DNA from: Paraburkholderia sp. DHOC27
GTDB lineage: Bacteria > Pseudomonadota > Gammaproteobacteria > Burkholderiales > Burkholderiaceae
Direction of reading: 5' to 3'
DNA: 64,000 nucleotides
Assembly (NCBI RefSeq): GCF_003429005.1
Contig: NZ_QVQV01000003.1
Span: forward strand, 124,723-188,722
Each line of letters starts with the position of its first letter. Within the stretch, counting starts at the first letter, position 1. Below, one piece after another: positions 36,640 through 47,358 of the stretch. The notes below the pieces were generated by a model, which was given only the letters and a program-made list of their open reading frames with translations, was not told the origin of the DNA and ran no database searches. The position numbers were made by a program, and so were the translations under genes.

Positions 36640-39600
36640 TTAAACCAGCACGCGCTCGATTCCGCCATTGTTGGCACGTTGAACGTAGTCCGCCATCCAG
36701 TCTTCGCCCAGCACGTGACGCGCCATTTCCACGACGATGTAGTCCGCTTCGACGTTGGCGTCCTCGTTGTAGCGGGACAAGCCCTGCAAACACGACGGGC
36801 AGCTCGTCAGAATCTTGATGTCGGTGGCGCCGTTCGGCGTCGGGCCGTCGCCGGCCTTGAGCACCGAGCCTTCCGGCGCACCGGCTGAACCCGCCGAAGC
36901 GTTGGCCGGATTGATGCCGTTCGCGCCGGCCTGTGCCAGCACCGGAATGCCGCGCAGCTTCGCCGCGCCTTTGCGGATTTCCTCTTCCTTGCGGAAGCGC
37001 ACCTGCGTCGAAACGTCCGGCCGCGTGACCGCCAGCGTGCCCGATTCACCGCAGCACCGATCGTTCTTCTCGATCTTGTAGCCGTCTTTCTCCGAGCCCA
37101 TCAACTGGTTGACCAGCTTGACCGGGTCCATCGTCTTGATCGGCGTATGGCAAGGGTCGTGGTACATGTAGCGCATGCCGTTGACGCCATCCAGCTTCAT
37201 GCCCTTCTCGAGCAGGAACTCGTGAATGTCGATGATCCGGCAGCCCGGGAAAATCTTCTCGAATTCGTAGCCGGCGAGCTGGTCGTAACACGTGCCGCAC
37301 GACACCACCACGGTCTTGATGTCGAGGTAGTTCAGCGTATTGGCGACGCGGTGGAACAGCACGCGGTTATCCGTGACGATCTTCTCGGCTTTGTCGAACT
37401 GGCCCGAGCCGCGCTGCGGATAACCGCAGCACAGATAACCCGGCGGCAGCACGGTTTGCACGCCCGCTTCCCACAGCATGGCCTGGGTTGCCAGACCCAC
37501 CTGCGAGAAAAGCCGCTCCGAGCCGCAGCCCGGGAAGTAGAACACCGCCTCCGTATCCACGGTCGTGGTTTTCGGATTGCGGATGATCGGCACGATCTTG
37601 TTGTCTTCGATGTCCAGCAGTGCGCGCGCCGTCTTCTTCGGCAGGTTGCCCGGCATCTTCTTGTTCATGAAGTGGATCACCTGCTCGACCACCTTCGGCT
37701 TGCCGACGGTTGCCGGCGGATGCGCCGTCTGCTTCTTCGCGAACTTCTTCAGCACGTCGTTGCCGAGGCGCTGCGCCTTGTAACCCACGCCCATCATCGC
37801 GGTACGCGCGAGATTAATGGTCTGCGGATTGGTGGCATTGAGGAAGAACATGCCGGCAGCATTACCCGCGTTGAACTTCTTCTTGCCCATCTTGCGCAAC
37901 AGGTTGCGCATGTTCATCGTGACATCGCCGAAGTCGATCTTCACCGGGCAAGGCGTCACGCATTTGTGGCAGACCGTGCAGTGATCTGCGACGTCGTTGA
38001 ACTCGTCCCAGTGCTTGATCGACACGCCGCGGCGCGTCTGCTCTTCGTACAGGAACGCCTCCACCAGCAGGGACGTCGCGAGAATCTTGTTACGCGGGCT
38101 GTACAGCAGGTTGGCGCGCGGTACGTGCGTCGCACACACCGGCTTGCACTTGCCGCAACGCAGGCAGTCCTTGATGGATTCGGAAATCGCGCCGATATCC
38201 GACTGCTGCATGATCAGCGATTCGTAGCCCATCAGCCCGAAGCTCGGCGTGTAGGCATTGCGCAGGTCCGCGCCTTCGAGCAGCTTGCCCGCGTTGAAGC
38301 GGCCATGCGGATCGACGCGCTGCTTGTATGCGCGGAAGTCGTTCAGCTCGGCGTCCGTGAGGAATTCCAGCTTGGTAATGCCGATACCGTGTTCGCCGGA
38401 GATCACGCCATCCAGCGAACGCGCGAGCTTCATGATGCGTGCGACCGCCGTGTGGGCGTCCTGCAGCATCTCGTAGTTGTCGGAGTTGACCGGAATGTTC
38501 GTGTGAACGTTGCCGTCACCCGCGTGCATGTGCAGCGCGACGAACACGCGGCCGCGCAGCACCTGCTTGTGAATGGCCTGCGCTTCTTCGAGAATCGGCT
38601 TGAACTCGCCGCCGTTGAAGATCTGCCGCAGTTCGGCGCGGATTTCCTGCTTCCACGACACCCGCACCGTGCGGTCCTGCGTGATGTGGAAGACCTTCGC
38701 GTCCGGCTGCGCGTCGGCGCGGTCGGCGAATTTCTCCGCGAGACCTGCGTAGCCGAGTTGCACCAGATAATGCTGCGCTTCGCGCAACGACAGATCGAGC
38801 TTGTCGCGCAGGAATTCCCAGCGCGCCCGTACCTGCTTGAGCAGATCGAGCGCGTGTTGCACACGGTCTTCCAGCAGTTCGGCGCTAGGAATCTCGTTGG
38901 CGTCGTCGCTCTTGCCGAGCGGCAGCTTGCCGCCCTTAAAGAACGCTTCGAGCGCGTCGACCAGTTGCAGCTTGTTCTTGATCGACAGTTCGATGTTGAT
39001 GCGTTCGATACCGTCCGTGTACTCGCCCATGCGATTGAGCGGAATCACCACGTCTTCGTTGATCTTGAACGCGTTGGTGTGCTTCGCAATCGCGGCCGTA
39101 CGGCTGCGGTCGAGCCAGAAGCGCTTGCGCGCTTCGGCGTTCACGGCGACGAATCCTTCACCGCTCTTGCCGTTGGCCATGCGCACGACTTCCGAGGTGG
39201 CCTGCGCCACCGCGTCCGCATCGTCCCCAACGATATCGCCAATCAGCACCATCTTCGGAAACGCGTTGCGCTTGCTCTTGGTCGCATAACCGACCGCGCG
39301 CAGATAGCGTTCGTCCAGATGCTCGAGCCCGGCGAGAATCGCCCCGCCCTGCTTCGAGGTTTCGAACAGATAGTCCTTGATTTCAACGATGCTCGGAATC
39401 GCATCGCGCGCCTGGCCGAAGAATTCGAGGCAGACCGTGCGCGTGTGCGCGGGCATCTTGTGCAGCACCCAGCGCGCCGAGGTAATCAGCCCGTCGCAAC
39501 CTTCCTTCTGGATACCGGGCAGGCCCGCGAGGAATTTATCCGTCACGTCCTTGCCGAGACCTTCCTTGCGGAACACGCGGCCTTTGATATCGAGCGATTC

Positions 39601-40734
39601 AGTGCGCAGCAGCTTTTCGCCGGGGGCAAACTCGCCGTCGAACCACTTCAGTTCGAAACGCGCCACTTCGATGTCATGGATCTTGCCCATGTTGTGATCG
39701 AGGCGCGTGACTTCCAGCCAGTTCCCTTGCGGGTCGACCATGCGCCACCAGGCGAGGTTATCCAGCGCCGTACCCCACAGCACCGCCTTCTTGCCGCCCG
39801 CGTTCATGGCGACGTTGCCGCCCACGCAGGAAGCGTCGAGCGACGTCGGATCCACGGCGAACACGTAGCCCGCCTGTTCAGCGGCTTCCGTCACGCGACG
39901 CGTCACCACGCCCGCGCCCGAGAAAATCGTCGCCACCTTGCGCGGCACGCCAGGCAATTCGGTCAGTTCAACGGCGCCGAGCTGTTCGAGCTTTTCCGTG
40001 TTGATGACGGCAGAGAACGGCGTGAGCGGCACCGCGCCGCCCGTGTAGCCCGTGCCGCCGCCACGCGGAATGATGGTCAGCCCGAGTTCAAAGCAGGCCT
40101 TGATCATGCCGGCGATCTCGGCTTCGGTATCAGGCGTCAGCACGACGAACGGATACTCGACGCGCCAGTCGGTTGCGTCGGTGACGTGCGAGACGCGCGA
40201 CAGGCCATCGAACTTGATGTTGTCTTTCTGCGTGACACGGCCAAGCACCTTGGTCGCACGACGGCGCAGCTCGGCGGTCTTGTCGAATTCGTTGGCAAAG
40301 TCGTCCACTGCGCGGCGCGCGGCGACGACCAGCGTTTCCACCCGCGCGGCGCGGCCCACGCCCGCTTCGTCGGCGTGCTCGATGAGATCGGCGCGACGGC
40401 GCTTCTCGATCTCCGAGAGACGGTGATGCAGCGCTTCGATCAGAAGTGCACGGCGTTTTGGGTTGTCGAGCAGGTCGTCCTGCAGATAAGGATTGCGGCG
40501 CACCACCCAGATGTCGCCCAGCACTTCATACAGCATGCGTGCCGAGCGGCCCGTGCGGCGTTCGGCACGCAGTTCAGCGAGGGCGTTCCACGCGTCGCTG
40601 CCCAGCAGGCGAATGACGATTTCGCGGTCAGAGAACGACGTGTAGTTATAGGGAATTTCGCGCAGGCGCGCTTCAGGGTCGGCGGCCACCGCAGCGGCGG
40701 CGCCGTGCGGATCGAATACTTGAGGTGCGTTCAT
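36640..40734 (-). CDS. giant FAD-linked oxidase / Fe-S oxidoreductase (DUF3683 type)
   Basis: A 1364-residue fusion. An N-terminal DUF3683 region (about 20-160) precedes a PCMH-type FAD-binding domain (about 200-345, [17 protein letters not shown]) and a FAD-oxidase C-terminal domain (to about 800, with EHGIGITK). Next is a ferredoxin-like pair with [11 protein letters not shown] and [12 protein letters not shown], then two CCG domains of the GlpC/heterodisulfide reductase type (FPGCGSE...LCCGYP; SCGTC...HDPCH...RCCGESG). The design resembles a D-lactate dehydrogenase fused to its electron-transfer subunit, so oxidation of a 2-hydroxy acid is the best guess; the substrate is not shown. Confidence 0.88.
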   Translation of the reverse strand: MNAPQVFDPHGAAAAVAADPEARLREIPYNYTSFSDREIVIRLLGSDAWNALAELRAERRTGRSARMLYEVLGDIWVVRRNPYLQDDLLDNPKRRALLIEALHHRLSEIEKRRRADLIEHADEAGVGRAARVETLVVAARRAVDDFANEFDKTAELRRRATKVLGRVTQKDNIKFDGLSRVSHVTDATDWRVEYPFVVLTPDTEAEIAGMIKACFELGLTIIPRGGGTGYTGGAVPLTPFSAVINTEKLEQLGAVELTELPGVPRKVATIFSGAGVVTRRVTEAAEQAGYVFAVDPTSLDASCVGGNVAMNAGGKKAVLWGTALDNLAWWRMVDPQGNWLEVTRLDHNMGKIHDIEVARFELKWFDGEFAPGEKLLRTESLDIKGRVFRKEGLGKDVTDKFLAGLPGIQKEGCDGLITSARWVLHKMPAHTRTVCLEFFGQARDAIPSIVEIKDYLFETSKQGGAILAGLEHLDERYLRAVGYATKSKRNAFPKMVLIGDIVGDDADAVAQATSEVVRMANGKSGEGFVAVNAEARKRFWLDRSRTAAIAKHTNAFKINEDVVIPLNRMGEYTDGIERINIELSIKNKLQLVDALEAFFKGGKLPLGKSDDANEIPSAELLEDRVQHALDLLKQVRARWEFLRDKLDLSLREAQHYLVQLGYAGLAEKFADRADAQPDAKVFHITQDRTVRVSWKQEIRAELRQIFNGGEFKPILEEAQAIHKQVLRGRVFVALHMHAGDGNVHTNIPVNSDNYEMLQDAHTAVARIMKLARSLDGVISGEHGIGITKLEFLTDAELNDFRAYKQRVDPHGRFNAGKLLEGADLRNAYTPSFGLMGYESLIMQQSDIGAISESIKDCLRCGKCKPVCATHVPRANLLYSPRNKILATSLLVEAFLYEEQTRRGVSIKHWDEFNDVADHCTVCHKCVTPCPVKIDFGDVTMNMRNLLRKMGKKKFNAGNAAGMFFLNATNPQTINLARTAMMGVGYKAQRLGNDVLKKFAKKQTAHPPATVGKPKVVEQVIHFMNKKMPGNLPKKTARALLDIEDNKIVPIIRNPKTTTVDTEAVFYFPGCGSERLFSQVGLATQAMLWEAGVQTVLPPGYLCCGYPQRGSGQFDKAEKIVTDNRVLFHRVANTLNYLDIKTVVVSCGTCYDQLAGYEFEKIFPGCRIIDIHEFLLEKGMKLDGVNGMRYMYHDPCHTPIKTMDPVKLVNQLMGSEKDGYKIEKNDRCCGESGTLAVTRPDVSTQVRFRKEEEIRKGAAKLRGIPVLAQAGANGINPANASAGSAGAPEGSVLKAGDGPTPNGATDIKILTSCPSCLQGLSRYNEDANVEADYIVVEMARHVLGEDWMADYVQRANNGGIERVLV

Positions 40735-41367
40735 GTTTGGACGACTCGGTAGGTCAGCTCAGCGCGCTCGTTCATTGACGACGTTCATTGGCGATGGCAG
40801 CGCTGCTTGACGGTGCGCGTGGGGCGCAATTCTGGAAATCTTCTAGTTGAGCGAAGCACCCGCCGGCGGACAACTCACGCCAGCCGCTTCGCGGCGCTCA
40901 GATGCAACTACACGATCGTGCATAGCGGAGGTACGGCTCGCCGGCGTGCCAGAGCACCGCGGGTTGGGACTCACGCGGGACGGGCATCAAACGGGCAATC
41001 CGAGGCTGCCAGTGCATCTTCCGATCCTTGTTCCAAAATCGGATTCTACCGCATGATCCGTCCGCGCGTTGACGCCCGAAACCCGCTGTAGCGGGGTTTC
41101 CACGCGGCCAGCAGGGGCAATATGTTCCAAACGGTGAGCCCTGATTATTCGACCGGACGGTCGGGTGGGCACGCTGTTCAGTTGCCGGCGCAGTTAGCAG
41201 TAGAGTTTGTGCGTATCGCGAGTGCAAGCGCGACGTGCACCAGACCCACGCTGGGCCGCGCTCGAGCCTATCCGCACACACGTTAGCCGAACGGTAGAGG
41301 TCAGCGCGCGGGCCGTTGGCGCTATCATTGTCCTTTCCCGTCTCACAAAGCGCACCGCGCCACCCGC
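40735..41367. other. divergent intergenic region between oxidoreductase and ilvA
   Basis: A 633-bp gap with no convincing gene. Short open frames on both strands lack ribosome-binding sites and family resemblance. The only structure noted is CGACCG-GA-CGGTCG (41150-41163), a short inverted repeat about 205 bases before ilvA that could be a regulator site. The ilvA promoter and that of the oxidoreductase should both be here, but I cannot pick either with confidence. Confidence 0.5.
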
Positions 41368-42891
41368 ATGGCTTCCCACGACTACCTGAAGAAAACCCTC
41401 ACCGCGCGCGTCTACGACGTGGCCCGCGAGACCGAACTCGAACATGCGCCGAATCTGTCGGCACGGCTGCGCAATCCGATTTACCTGAAGCGCGAAGATA
41501 ACCAGCCGGTGTTTTCGTTCAAGGTGCGCGGCGCGTACAACAAGATGGCGCACATTCCGGCCGAAGCGCTGGAGCGCGGCGTGATTACGGCGTCGGCGGG
41601 CAATCACGCGCAGGGTGTGGCGTTGTCGGCAAGGCGCATGGGCGTGAAGGCAATCATCGTCGTGCCGGTCACCACCCCGCAGGTGAAGGTAGACGCGGTG
41701 CGGGCGCATGGCGGCCCGACGGTCGAAGTCGTGCAGGTGGGCGAATCGTATAGCGACGCCTATGCGCACGCCGCCAAGCTGCAGGAAGAGCGCGGCCTGA
41801 CGTTCGTGCATCCGTTCGACGATCCGTACGTCATTGCAGGTCAGGGTACGGTGGCGATGGAAATTCTGAGCCAGCACCAGGGGCCGATCCACGCGATCTT
41901 CGTGCCGATTGGCGGCGGCGGCCTGGCGGCGGGCGTTGCCGCTTACGTCAAGTCGGTGCGCCCCGAGATCAAGGTGATTGGCGTGCAGACCGACGACTCC
42001 TGCGCGATGGCGCAGTCGTTGAAGGCGGGCGAGCGCGTCACGCTGAACGAAGTGGGGCTCTTTTCGGACGGCACCGCCGTGAAGCTGGTCGGCGAGGAAA
42101 CCTTCCGTTTGTGCCAGGCGTATCTCGACGACGTGCTGATCGTCAACACCGACGGCCTGTGCGCCGCGATCAAGGACGTCTTCCAGGACACCCGCAGCGT
42201 GCTGGAGCCGGCGGGCTCGCTGGCCGTGGCCGGCGCCAAGCAGTATGCCGAGCGCGAGGGCATCGAAAATCAGACGCTGATTGCAATCACCTCCGGCGCC
42301 AACATGAATTTCGACCGCATGCGTTTCGTGGCCGAGCGCGCGGAGGTGGGCGAGTCGCGCGAAGCCGTGTTCGCGGTGACGATCCCGGAAGAACGCGGCA
42401 GTTTCAAACGCTTCTGCGAACTGGTGGGCACGCGCAGCGTGACCGAGTTCAACTACCGGATCGCGGACGCGAATTCCGCGCACATCTTCGTGGGCGTGCA
42501 GATCAGGAACCGCAGCGAGTCGGCGCAGATTGCCGGCGCTTTCGAGGCGCATGGCTTTGCCACGGTGGACCTGACCGGCGACGAGCTGTCGAAGCAGCAC
42601 ATCCGCTACATGGTGGGCGGCCGCTCGCCGCTGGCGCATGACGAACGGCTGTTCCGCTTCGAGTTTCCGGAGCGGCCGGGCGCGCTGATGAAATTCCTGT
42701 CGTCGATGGCGCCGAACTGGAATATCAGCCTGTTCCACTACCGCAATCAAGGCGCGGATTACAGTTCGATCCTCGTCGGCATTCAGGTGCCTGGCACGGA
42801 GAACGCGGAATTCGAGCGCTTTCTCGCCACGCTCGGCTATCCCTACTGGGAAGAGACGAGCAACCCGGTGTACCGGCTGTTTCTTGGCTAG
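41368..42891 (+). CDS. ilvA: threonine ammonia-lyase, biosynthetic
   Basis: A 507-residue PLP enzyme that deaminates L-threonine to 2-oxobutanoate, the first committed step to isoleucine. The PLP lysine is in FSFKVRGAYNKM (about residue 53) and the phosphate-binding loop is IPIGGGGLAAG in the form VPIGGGGLAAGV. Two C-terminal ACT-like regulatory domains (about residues 325-410 and 420-505; FAVTIPEERGSFKRFC and FRFEFPERPGALMKFL) should mediate isoleucine inhibition. The length matches Escherichia coli IlvA (514). The 5'-nucleotidase gene follows after 36 bases. Confidence 0.97.
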   Translation: MASHDYLKKTLTARVYDVARETELEHAPNLSARLRNPIYLKREDNQPVFSFKVRGAYNKMAHIPAEALERGVITASAGNHAQGVALSARRMGVKAIIVVPVTTPQVKVDAVRAHGGPTVEVVQVGESYSDAYAHAAKLQEERGLTFVHPFDDPYVIAGQGTVAMEILSQHQGPIHAIFVPIGGGGLAAGVAAYVKSVRPEIKVIGVQTDDSCAMAQSLKAGERVTLNEVGLFSDGTAVKLVGEETFRLCQAYLDDVLIVNTDGLCAAIKDVFQDTRSVLEPAGSLAVAGAKQYAEREGIENQTLIAITSGANMNFDRMRFVAERAEVGESREAVFAVTIPEERGSFKRFCELVGTRSVTEFNYRIADANSAHIFVGVQIRNRSESAQIAGAFEAHGFATVDLTGDELSKQHIRYMVGGRSPLAHDERLFRFEFPERPGALMKFLSSMAPNWNISLFHYRNQGADYSSILVGIQVPGTENAEFERFLATLGYPYWEETSNPVYRLFLG

Positions 42892-42927
42892 TTTTTTCGT
42901 CTCGACCTCGACCGTTCGCACTCAAAG

Positions 42928-43845
42928 ATGGCAATTACGCTGCAGGACAAACTGGTGGTGGCGATTTCATCGCGCGCGCTGTTCGACTTCGAGGAAGAGA
43001 ACCGCGTCTACGAGAACGGCGATCTGCACGCGTACGAAACGCTGCAACGTGCGCGTCTGAGCGTCCCGGCCAAACCCGGCGTGGCGTTTCCGCTGATACG
43101 CAAGCTGCTGGCGTTAAATGCGGGGGCGCATCGCGTGGAAGTGGTGATTCTGTCGCGCAGCGATCCAATTAGCGGACTGCGCGCGTTTCATTCCTGTCGC
43201 GAACATGGGCTGTCCATCGAACGTGGCGTGTTCACGCGGGGCCGCGCGCCGTTTGCGTATTTGAAGCCGCTCAATGCGTCACTGTTTTTGTCCGCCAATC
43301 AGGACGACGTGCGCGACGCTTTGACCGCAGGATTCCCCGCCGCACGCGTATTGCCGGAATCGGCGAAAATGGCGAGCAAGTATCCGGATGAGATCCGCAT
43401 TGCTTTCGACGGCGACGCGGTGCTGTTTTCCGACGAAGCCGAGCAGGTATTTCAGAAGGACGGCCTGAAGGCCTTTGTGGGCCACGAGATCCACAACAAG
43501 GATTTGCCGCTGGCCGACGGGCCGCTCAAGCCGTTGCTCGAGGCACTGCACCGTTTGCAGAAACTGGCGGACGAAGCCGCGCCGACCCAGGCCGCGCCAA
43601 TGCGGATTCGCACCGCGCTGGTGACAGCGCGCTCGGCGCCGGCACACGAGCGGGCGATCCGCACACTGATGGCGTGGAACATCGAAATCGACGAAGCGAT
43701 GTTCCTTGGCGGACTCGACAAAAGCGCGTTTCTGCGCGAGTTCGAGCCGGACTTTTTCTTCGACGATCAAATTGGCCACTGCGAATCGGCCCGCGTCGTG
43801 ACGGCGACGGGGCACGTGCTGAGTGGCATCGTGAACGCATCATGA
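42928..43845 (+). CDS. 5'-nucleotidase (cytosolic NT5C1-like family)
   Basis: A 305-residue protein of the bacterial 5'-nucleotidase family related to animal cytosolic NT5C1, which dephosphorylates nucleoside monophosphates. Recognisable pieces are [35 protein letters not shown] (DxT/S-type motif region), [20 protein letters not shown] (the [10 protein letters not shown] acidic motif) and [23 protein letters not shown]. The stop overlaps the queF start (ATGA), so the two are coupled; a link to deazaguanine or nucleotide metabolism is only inferred. Confidence 0.88.
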   Translation: MAITLQDKLVVAISSRALFDFEEENRVYENGDLHAYETLQRARLSVPAKPGVAFPLIRKLLALNAGAHRVEVVILSRSDPISGLRAFHSCREHGLSIERGVFTRGRAPFAYLKPLNASLFLSANQDDVRDALTAGFPAARVLPESAKMASKYPDEIRIAFDGDAVLFSDEAEQVFQKDGLKAFVGHEIHNKDLPLADGPLKPLLEALHRLQKLADEAAPTQAAPMRIRTALVTARSAPAHERAIRTLMAWNIEIDEAMFLGGLDKSAFLREFEPDFFFDDQIGHCESARVVTATGHVLSGIVNAS

Positions 43846-44666
43846 CACCCGAACAATCACCGCTCGGCAAACCTGCCGCATACACCGAACAATACGACGC
43901 GACGTTGCTGTTCCCGATCGCACGCAAGGCCGCGCGCGACGCGATTGGAATCAGCACGCAGCTGCCGTTTTTCGGCACGGACATCTGGAATGCTTACGAA
44001 CTGTCGTGGCTGAATCAGCGCGGCAAGCCGCAGATTGCAGTGGCGACGTTCTACGTGCCGGCGGACTCGCCGAATATCGTCGAATCGAAGTCGTTCAAGC
44101 TTTATCTGGGCTCGTTTGCGCAGACCGCGTTTGAGTCTTTCGAGGCGGTGCGGGATACGATCAAGCGGGATGTTTCGGCTTGCTGTGGCGCGAGTGTTTC
44201 GGTGCATCTCACCGGACCGATGGATTTTGGCAAGCTGGCGCTCGAGGAGTTCGACGGTTTGTCGCTAGACCGGCTCGATCTGGATACGGATGTTTATCAT
44301 CCGGACCCTTCGTTGCTCACGGCGGCGGTGGGTGAGTCTCCAGTCGAAGAGACCGTGTTTTCGAATCTACTGAAGTCGAATTGCCCGGTGACAGGACAGC
44401 CTGATTGGGGCAGCGTGCAGATTCATTACGTTGGGCCGCAGATCGATCATGCTGGCTTGCTGAGGTATATCGTTTCTTATCGAAACCACACGGGGTTTCA
44501 TGAGCAGTGTGTGGAGCGGATTTTTGTTGATGTGATGAAGGCTTGTCAGCCTTTGAAGCTCGCGGTTTATGCGCGCTATACGCGGCGTGGGGGGCTTGAC
44601 ATCAATCCGTTCCGGACGAATTTTAATTTGCCTATGCCGGATAATTGCAGGACTGCGAGGCAATAA
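43842..44666 (+). CDS. queF: NADPH-dependent 7-cyano-7-deazaguanine reductase
   Basis: A 274-residue long-form QueF that reduces preQ0 to preQ1 in queuosine synthesis. The catalytic region is [19 protein letters not shown] (nucleophilic Cys about residue 182), with the QueF motif [12 protein letters not shown] in the N-terminal half and [12 protein letters not shown] near the end. The ATG at 43842 overlaps the 5'-nucleotidase stop. Codon use near the 3' end is less GC-rich than elsewhere in the gene. The gene borders the inverted-repeat element. Confidence 0.95.
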   Translation: MTPEQSPLGKPAAYTEQYDATLLFPIARKAARDAIGISTQLPFFGTDIWNAYELSWLNQRGKPQIAVATFYVPADSPNIVESKSFKLYLGSFAQTAFESFEAVRDTIKRDVSACCGASVSVHLTGPMDFGKLALEEFDGLSLDRLDLDTDVYHPDPSLLTAAVGESPVEETVFSNLLKSNCPVTGQPDWGSVQIHYVGPQIDHAGLLRYIVSYRNHTGFHEQCVERIFVDVMKACQPLKLAVYARYTRRGGLDINPFRTNFNLPMPDNCRTARQ

Positions 44667-44755
44667 AGGTTTTTGCTCGCGGCGCGTTGGTTTGTTTTTT
44701 GGCCTTTCCTTGCATTCTTATTGGTCTATTTGCGTTGCCCCTGTGCGGGGCGGCA

Positions 44756-44789
44756 CCTACTTTTCTTTGCCGCCGCAAAGAAAAGTAGG
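44756..44789. repeat. 15-bp perfect hairpin in left arm
   Basis: CCTACTTTTCTTTGC (44756-44770) pairs exactly with 44775-44789 across a 4-base loop. It lies about 90 bases after the queF stop. A T-run is present inside the stem but not after it, so it may stop RNA polymerase or block exonucleases. Confidence 0.75.
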
Positions 44790-45243
44790 CAAAAGAAAGC
44801 GGGCTCACACCGCCAGCTCGTAGGTGTCTCCCTCGACACTCTCGCGGCGGTGGTCCGAGACGAGATCGGCCCTCGCGCCACTCACCCTCGTGACCAGGCC
44901 ATCATCCGCTCCGCGTCGCGCTGCGCGCTCCGCTGTTGGGCATAACCCCCAGTTGTGCTGCTCTCGGAAAGCATCGCGTCCTGGTTGCGCTCCACCAGCG
45001 TAAGCGTGATCAGATTTGTTCGGCATGCCGAATATATGGCGCAGGGAACCACGCAAAGGATGGGGCACTCCCCACCCGCTTTCCGCCGCAAGCCCCACCG
45101 CGACGCACGTAGTGCGGAGTGGGATGAATGAGTGCTGTGTCACAGGCTCGCGCTGTGCGAGAGACGATCTCGTCTCGGACCAATGCCGGTGGAGTGGCGA
45201 GGGAGACACCTACGGGCTGGCGGTGTGAGCCCGCTTTCTTTTG

Positions 45244-45278
45244 CCTACTTTTCTTTGCGGCCGGCAAAGAAAAGTAGG
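45244..45278. repeat. 15-bp perfect hairpin in right arm
   Basis: The same 15-bp stem sequence (45244-45258 with 45264-45278) with a 5-base loop, facing the ridA-like gene. With the left-arm hairpin it forms the most conserved part of the inverted repeat. Confidence 0.75.
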
Positions 45279-45400
45279 TGCCGCCCCGCACAGGGGCAAC
45301 ACAAATAAACCAATAAGAATGCAAGGAAAGGCCAAAACAAAGCCAAACACGCTGCGCCGCAAGAAAACAAAAATGGCCGCAGGCAAAAAAACAAAAACCC

Positions 45401-45787
45401 TTACGCCGAAGGCGCCTTATACGCCACGCAATCCACCTCGACCTTGCAATCAATCACCATACTCGAAACAACACACGCCCGAGCCGGCGGATTCTCCCCA
45501 AAATACTCCCGGAACACCTTGTTGAACGACGCAAAATCCCGCGCATCATCCAGCCACACACCACACCGCACCACGTGCTCAGCCCCATAACCGGCTTCCT
45601 TCAGAATCGCGAAAACGTTCTGAATCGCCTTGTGCGACTGCTCCACAATCCCGCCGTTGATCACCTCGCCATTTTCCATCGGCGTCTGTCCGGACACGTA
45701 CAACCAGCCGTCGGCTTCGACTGCCCGCGCAAACGGCATATGTTGACCACCCGTGCCCTTGCCGCCTTCCACGCCATATCGCTTCAT
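45401..45787 (-). CDS. RidA/YjgF family enamine/imine deaminase
   Basis: A 128-residue YjgF/Rid protein, which hydrolyses reactive enamines and imines made by PLP enzymes to ketoacids. The conserved arginine region is ENPPARACVVSSMVIDCKVEVDCVAYK, and YVSGQTPMENGEVINGGIVEQSHKAIQNVFAIL is the typical first half. The ATG at 45787 has an AGGAG about ten bases upstream; the in-frame start at 45835 lacks support. It lies 86 bases after the D-aminoacylase gene on the same strand and probably detoxifies products of the nearby deaminase. Confidence 0.88.
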   Translation of the reverse strand: MKRYGVEGGKGTGGQHMPFARAVEADGWLYVSGQTPMENGEVINGGIVEQSHKAIQNVFAILKEAGYGAEHVVRCGVWLDDARDFASFNKVFREYFGENPPARACVVSSMVIDCKVEVDCVAYKAPSA

Positions 45788-45873
45788 CACCCAACACTCC
45801 TCATAGAATCCAGCAGCACGCCAGTCCAACGCCAAGGTCGACTAAAGCGCACTGCGTTGATTAAACCAAAAAC

Positions 45874-47355
45874 TCAAAACACGCCCTGCGCGTCCACTCT
45901 GGACGCCACACCGCGCGCCACGAAATGTCCTGCCCGCTCGCCCGTGGGCTGTCCATCACGATACGACAGCACGCCATTCACCCACACGGCGTCAATGCCA
46001 TCCGCCGGTTGCTGCGGCTTCTCGAAGGTCGCCGCGTCCCGCACGCGCTCCGGGTCGAACAGCACCAGATCCGCGTGGTAGCCAATATGCGCCTCGCCGC
46101 GCTGCGCCAGACCATAACGCCGCGCCGACAGGCTCGTCATCTTGCGGATCGCTTCCTCTAGCGGCAACAACGCAGCGTCGCGCACGTAATGCCCCAACAC
46201 GCGCGGAAACGCTCCCCACAGCCGCGGATGCGGCAGCGGGTCGTTCGGCAATCCGTCCGAGCCCACCATCGACGCCGGATGCGACAGGATACGTCGCACA
46301 TCCTCCTCCGACATGTTGTGGTACACCGCGCCCGCCGGTTGCAGGCGCCTCGCCGCCTCCTGCTGCGTGACGCCCCATTCGGCAGCGATCTCCTTGACGA
46401 GTTTGCCCGCCATCTCAGGGTGCGGTGTCGACCAGGTCACGGTGATGTCGATATCCCCTGTCACCTGCTTCACATCCAGCGTCGACGAACTGCGATTGTA
46501 CGGATAGCAGTCGCAACCCACCGGCTGCAAACGGCGCGCGCCGTCGAGCGACTTCAGCACTTCGGTGCTGCGCCCCCAGTTCGACGGCCCCGCGCACTTC
46601 AGATGCGAGATCACCACCGGCACGCTCGCGTGACGGCCCACCCGGTAGGCTTCGTCCATCGCGTCGAGGATCGCGTCGAACTCGGTCCGCATGTGCGTGG
46701 TGTACAGCGCGCCGGCCGCCGCGAGCGGCTCCGCCAGCGCCATCACTTCTTCGGTCGGCGCGGCGAAAGCCGAGCCATAGGCCAGGCCTGAACTCAGACC
46801 CAGCGCGCCGTTCTTCAGCGCTTCTTCGAGCTGCGCACGCATGCCCTCGATTTCCTGCGGCGTCGCGGCGCGGTCGAGCCGGTCCATCTGATTGTTACGC
46901 AGCGCCGTATGCCCGATCAGCGCGCCGACGTTCACCGCCGGACGCGCCGCGTTCACGGCGTCCACGTAGGCGGCGAAGGTCGGATAGCTGAACGCGTCGC
47001 GCTCGCCAAGCAGGTTCATCGGATCGGGCGGATCGCCCTTGAGCGCCACTGGCGACGCGCTGATGCCGCAGTTGCCGACGATCACCGTGGTCACCCCCTG
47101 GCTGATCTTCGGCAGCATCTGCGGCGCGCGGATCACGTGGGTGTCGTCGTGCGTGTGCACGTCGATGAAGCCGGGCGCCAGCGCGCGGCCGTTGGCTTCG
47201 ATCACCTCTTCGGCCAGCCAGTTCGACAGATTGCCGATCGCGACAATCCGGCCGTCGCGCACCGCCACGTCCCGCTCGACCGGCGGCGCGCCCGTGCCGT
47301 CGTACAGTTGCGCGTCGATGATCAGCGTGTCGGCGGCTTCAGGATGCGAATGCAT
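45874..47355 (-). CDS. N-acyl-D-amino-acid deacylase (D-aminoacylase)
   Basis: A 493-residue amidohydrolase-superfamily enzyme that releases free D-amino acids from N-acyl-D-amino acids. Metal-site and catalytic features of D-aminoacylases are visible: APGFIDVHTHDD (HxH), GNCGISASP (Cys ligand), TTHMRTE (His), ISHLKCAG (His) and the catalytic Asp in MVGSDGLP. The length agrees with the family (about 480-500). An AGGAG lies eight bases upstream of the ATG within the rpiR-type gene end, which stops 3 bases before it, so the two are co-transcribed. Confidence 0.92.
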   Translation of the reverse strand: MHSHPEAADTLIIDAQLYDGTGAPPVERDVAVRDGRIVAIGNLSNWLAEEVIEANGRALAPGFIDVHTHDDTHVIRAPQMLPKISQGVTTVIVGNCGISASPVALKGDPPDPMNLLGERDAFSYPTFAAYVDAVNAARPAVNVGALIGHTALRNNQMDRLDRAATPQEIEGMRAQLEEALKNGALGLSSGLAYGSAFAAPTEEVMALAEPLAAAGALYTTHMRTEFDAILDAMDEAYRVGRHASVPVVISHLKCAGPSNWGRSTEVLKSLDGARRLQPVGCDCYPYNRSSSTLDVKQVTGDIDITVTWSTPHPEMAGKLVKEIAAEWGVTQQEAARRLQPAGAVYHNMSEEDVRRILSHPASMVGSDGLPNDPLPHPRLWGAFPRVLGHYVRDAALLPLEEAIRKMTSLSARRYGLAQRGEAHIGYHADLVLFDPERVRDAATFEKPQQPADGIDAVWVNGVLSYRDGQPTGERAGHFVARGVASRVDAQGVF

Positions 47356-47358
47356 GGA

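Larger units (their letters stand above)
44693..45339. repeat. large imperfect inverted repeat (dispersed-type intergenic element)
   Basis: Two arms of about 175 bp, 44693-44868 and 45165-45339, are near-identical in reverse orientation, differing at scattered positions. The roughly 296-bp centre is not shared between the arms. Each arm contains a 15-bp hairpin and the shared run from GGCCTTTCCTTGCATTC to the GAGACGAGATCG boundary. It fills most of the gap between the convergent genes queF and ridA-like. Frames read through it (for example 44805-45209 and 45010-45453, minus strand) look like translated repeat, not genes. I associate such sequences with dispersed intergenic repeats in Paraburkholderia, but copy number is not testable here. 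Confidence 0.85.

Noticed and set aside
37147..40752. 1201-residue open frame on the plus strand
   Set aside because: Antisense of the FAD/Fe-S oxidoreductase, which has intact cofactor motifs; the antisense product is His/Arg-rich without domains.
41150..41163. CGACCG-GA-CGGTCG inverted repeat upstream of ilvA
   Set aside because: Short, common by chance at this GC content, and no regulator gene is adjacent.
44805..45453. open frames of 134 and 147 residues in the inverted repeat
   Set aside because: They run through the repeat arms and hairpins, differ in frame between arms and have no ribosome-binding sites; likely translated repeat.
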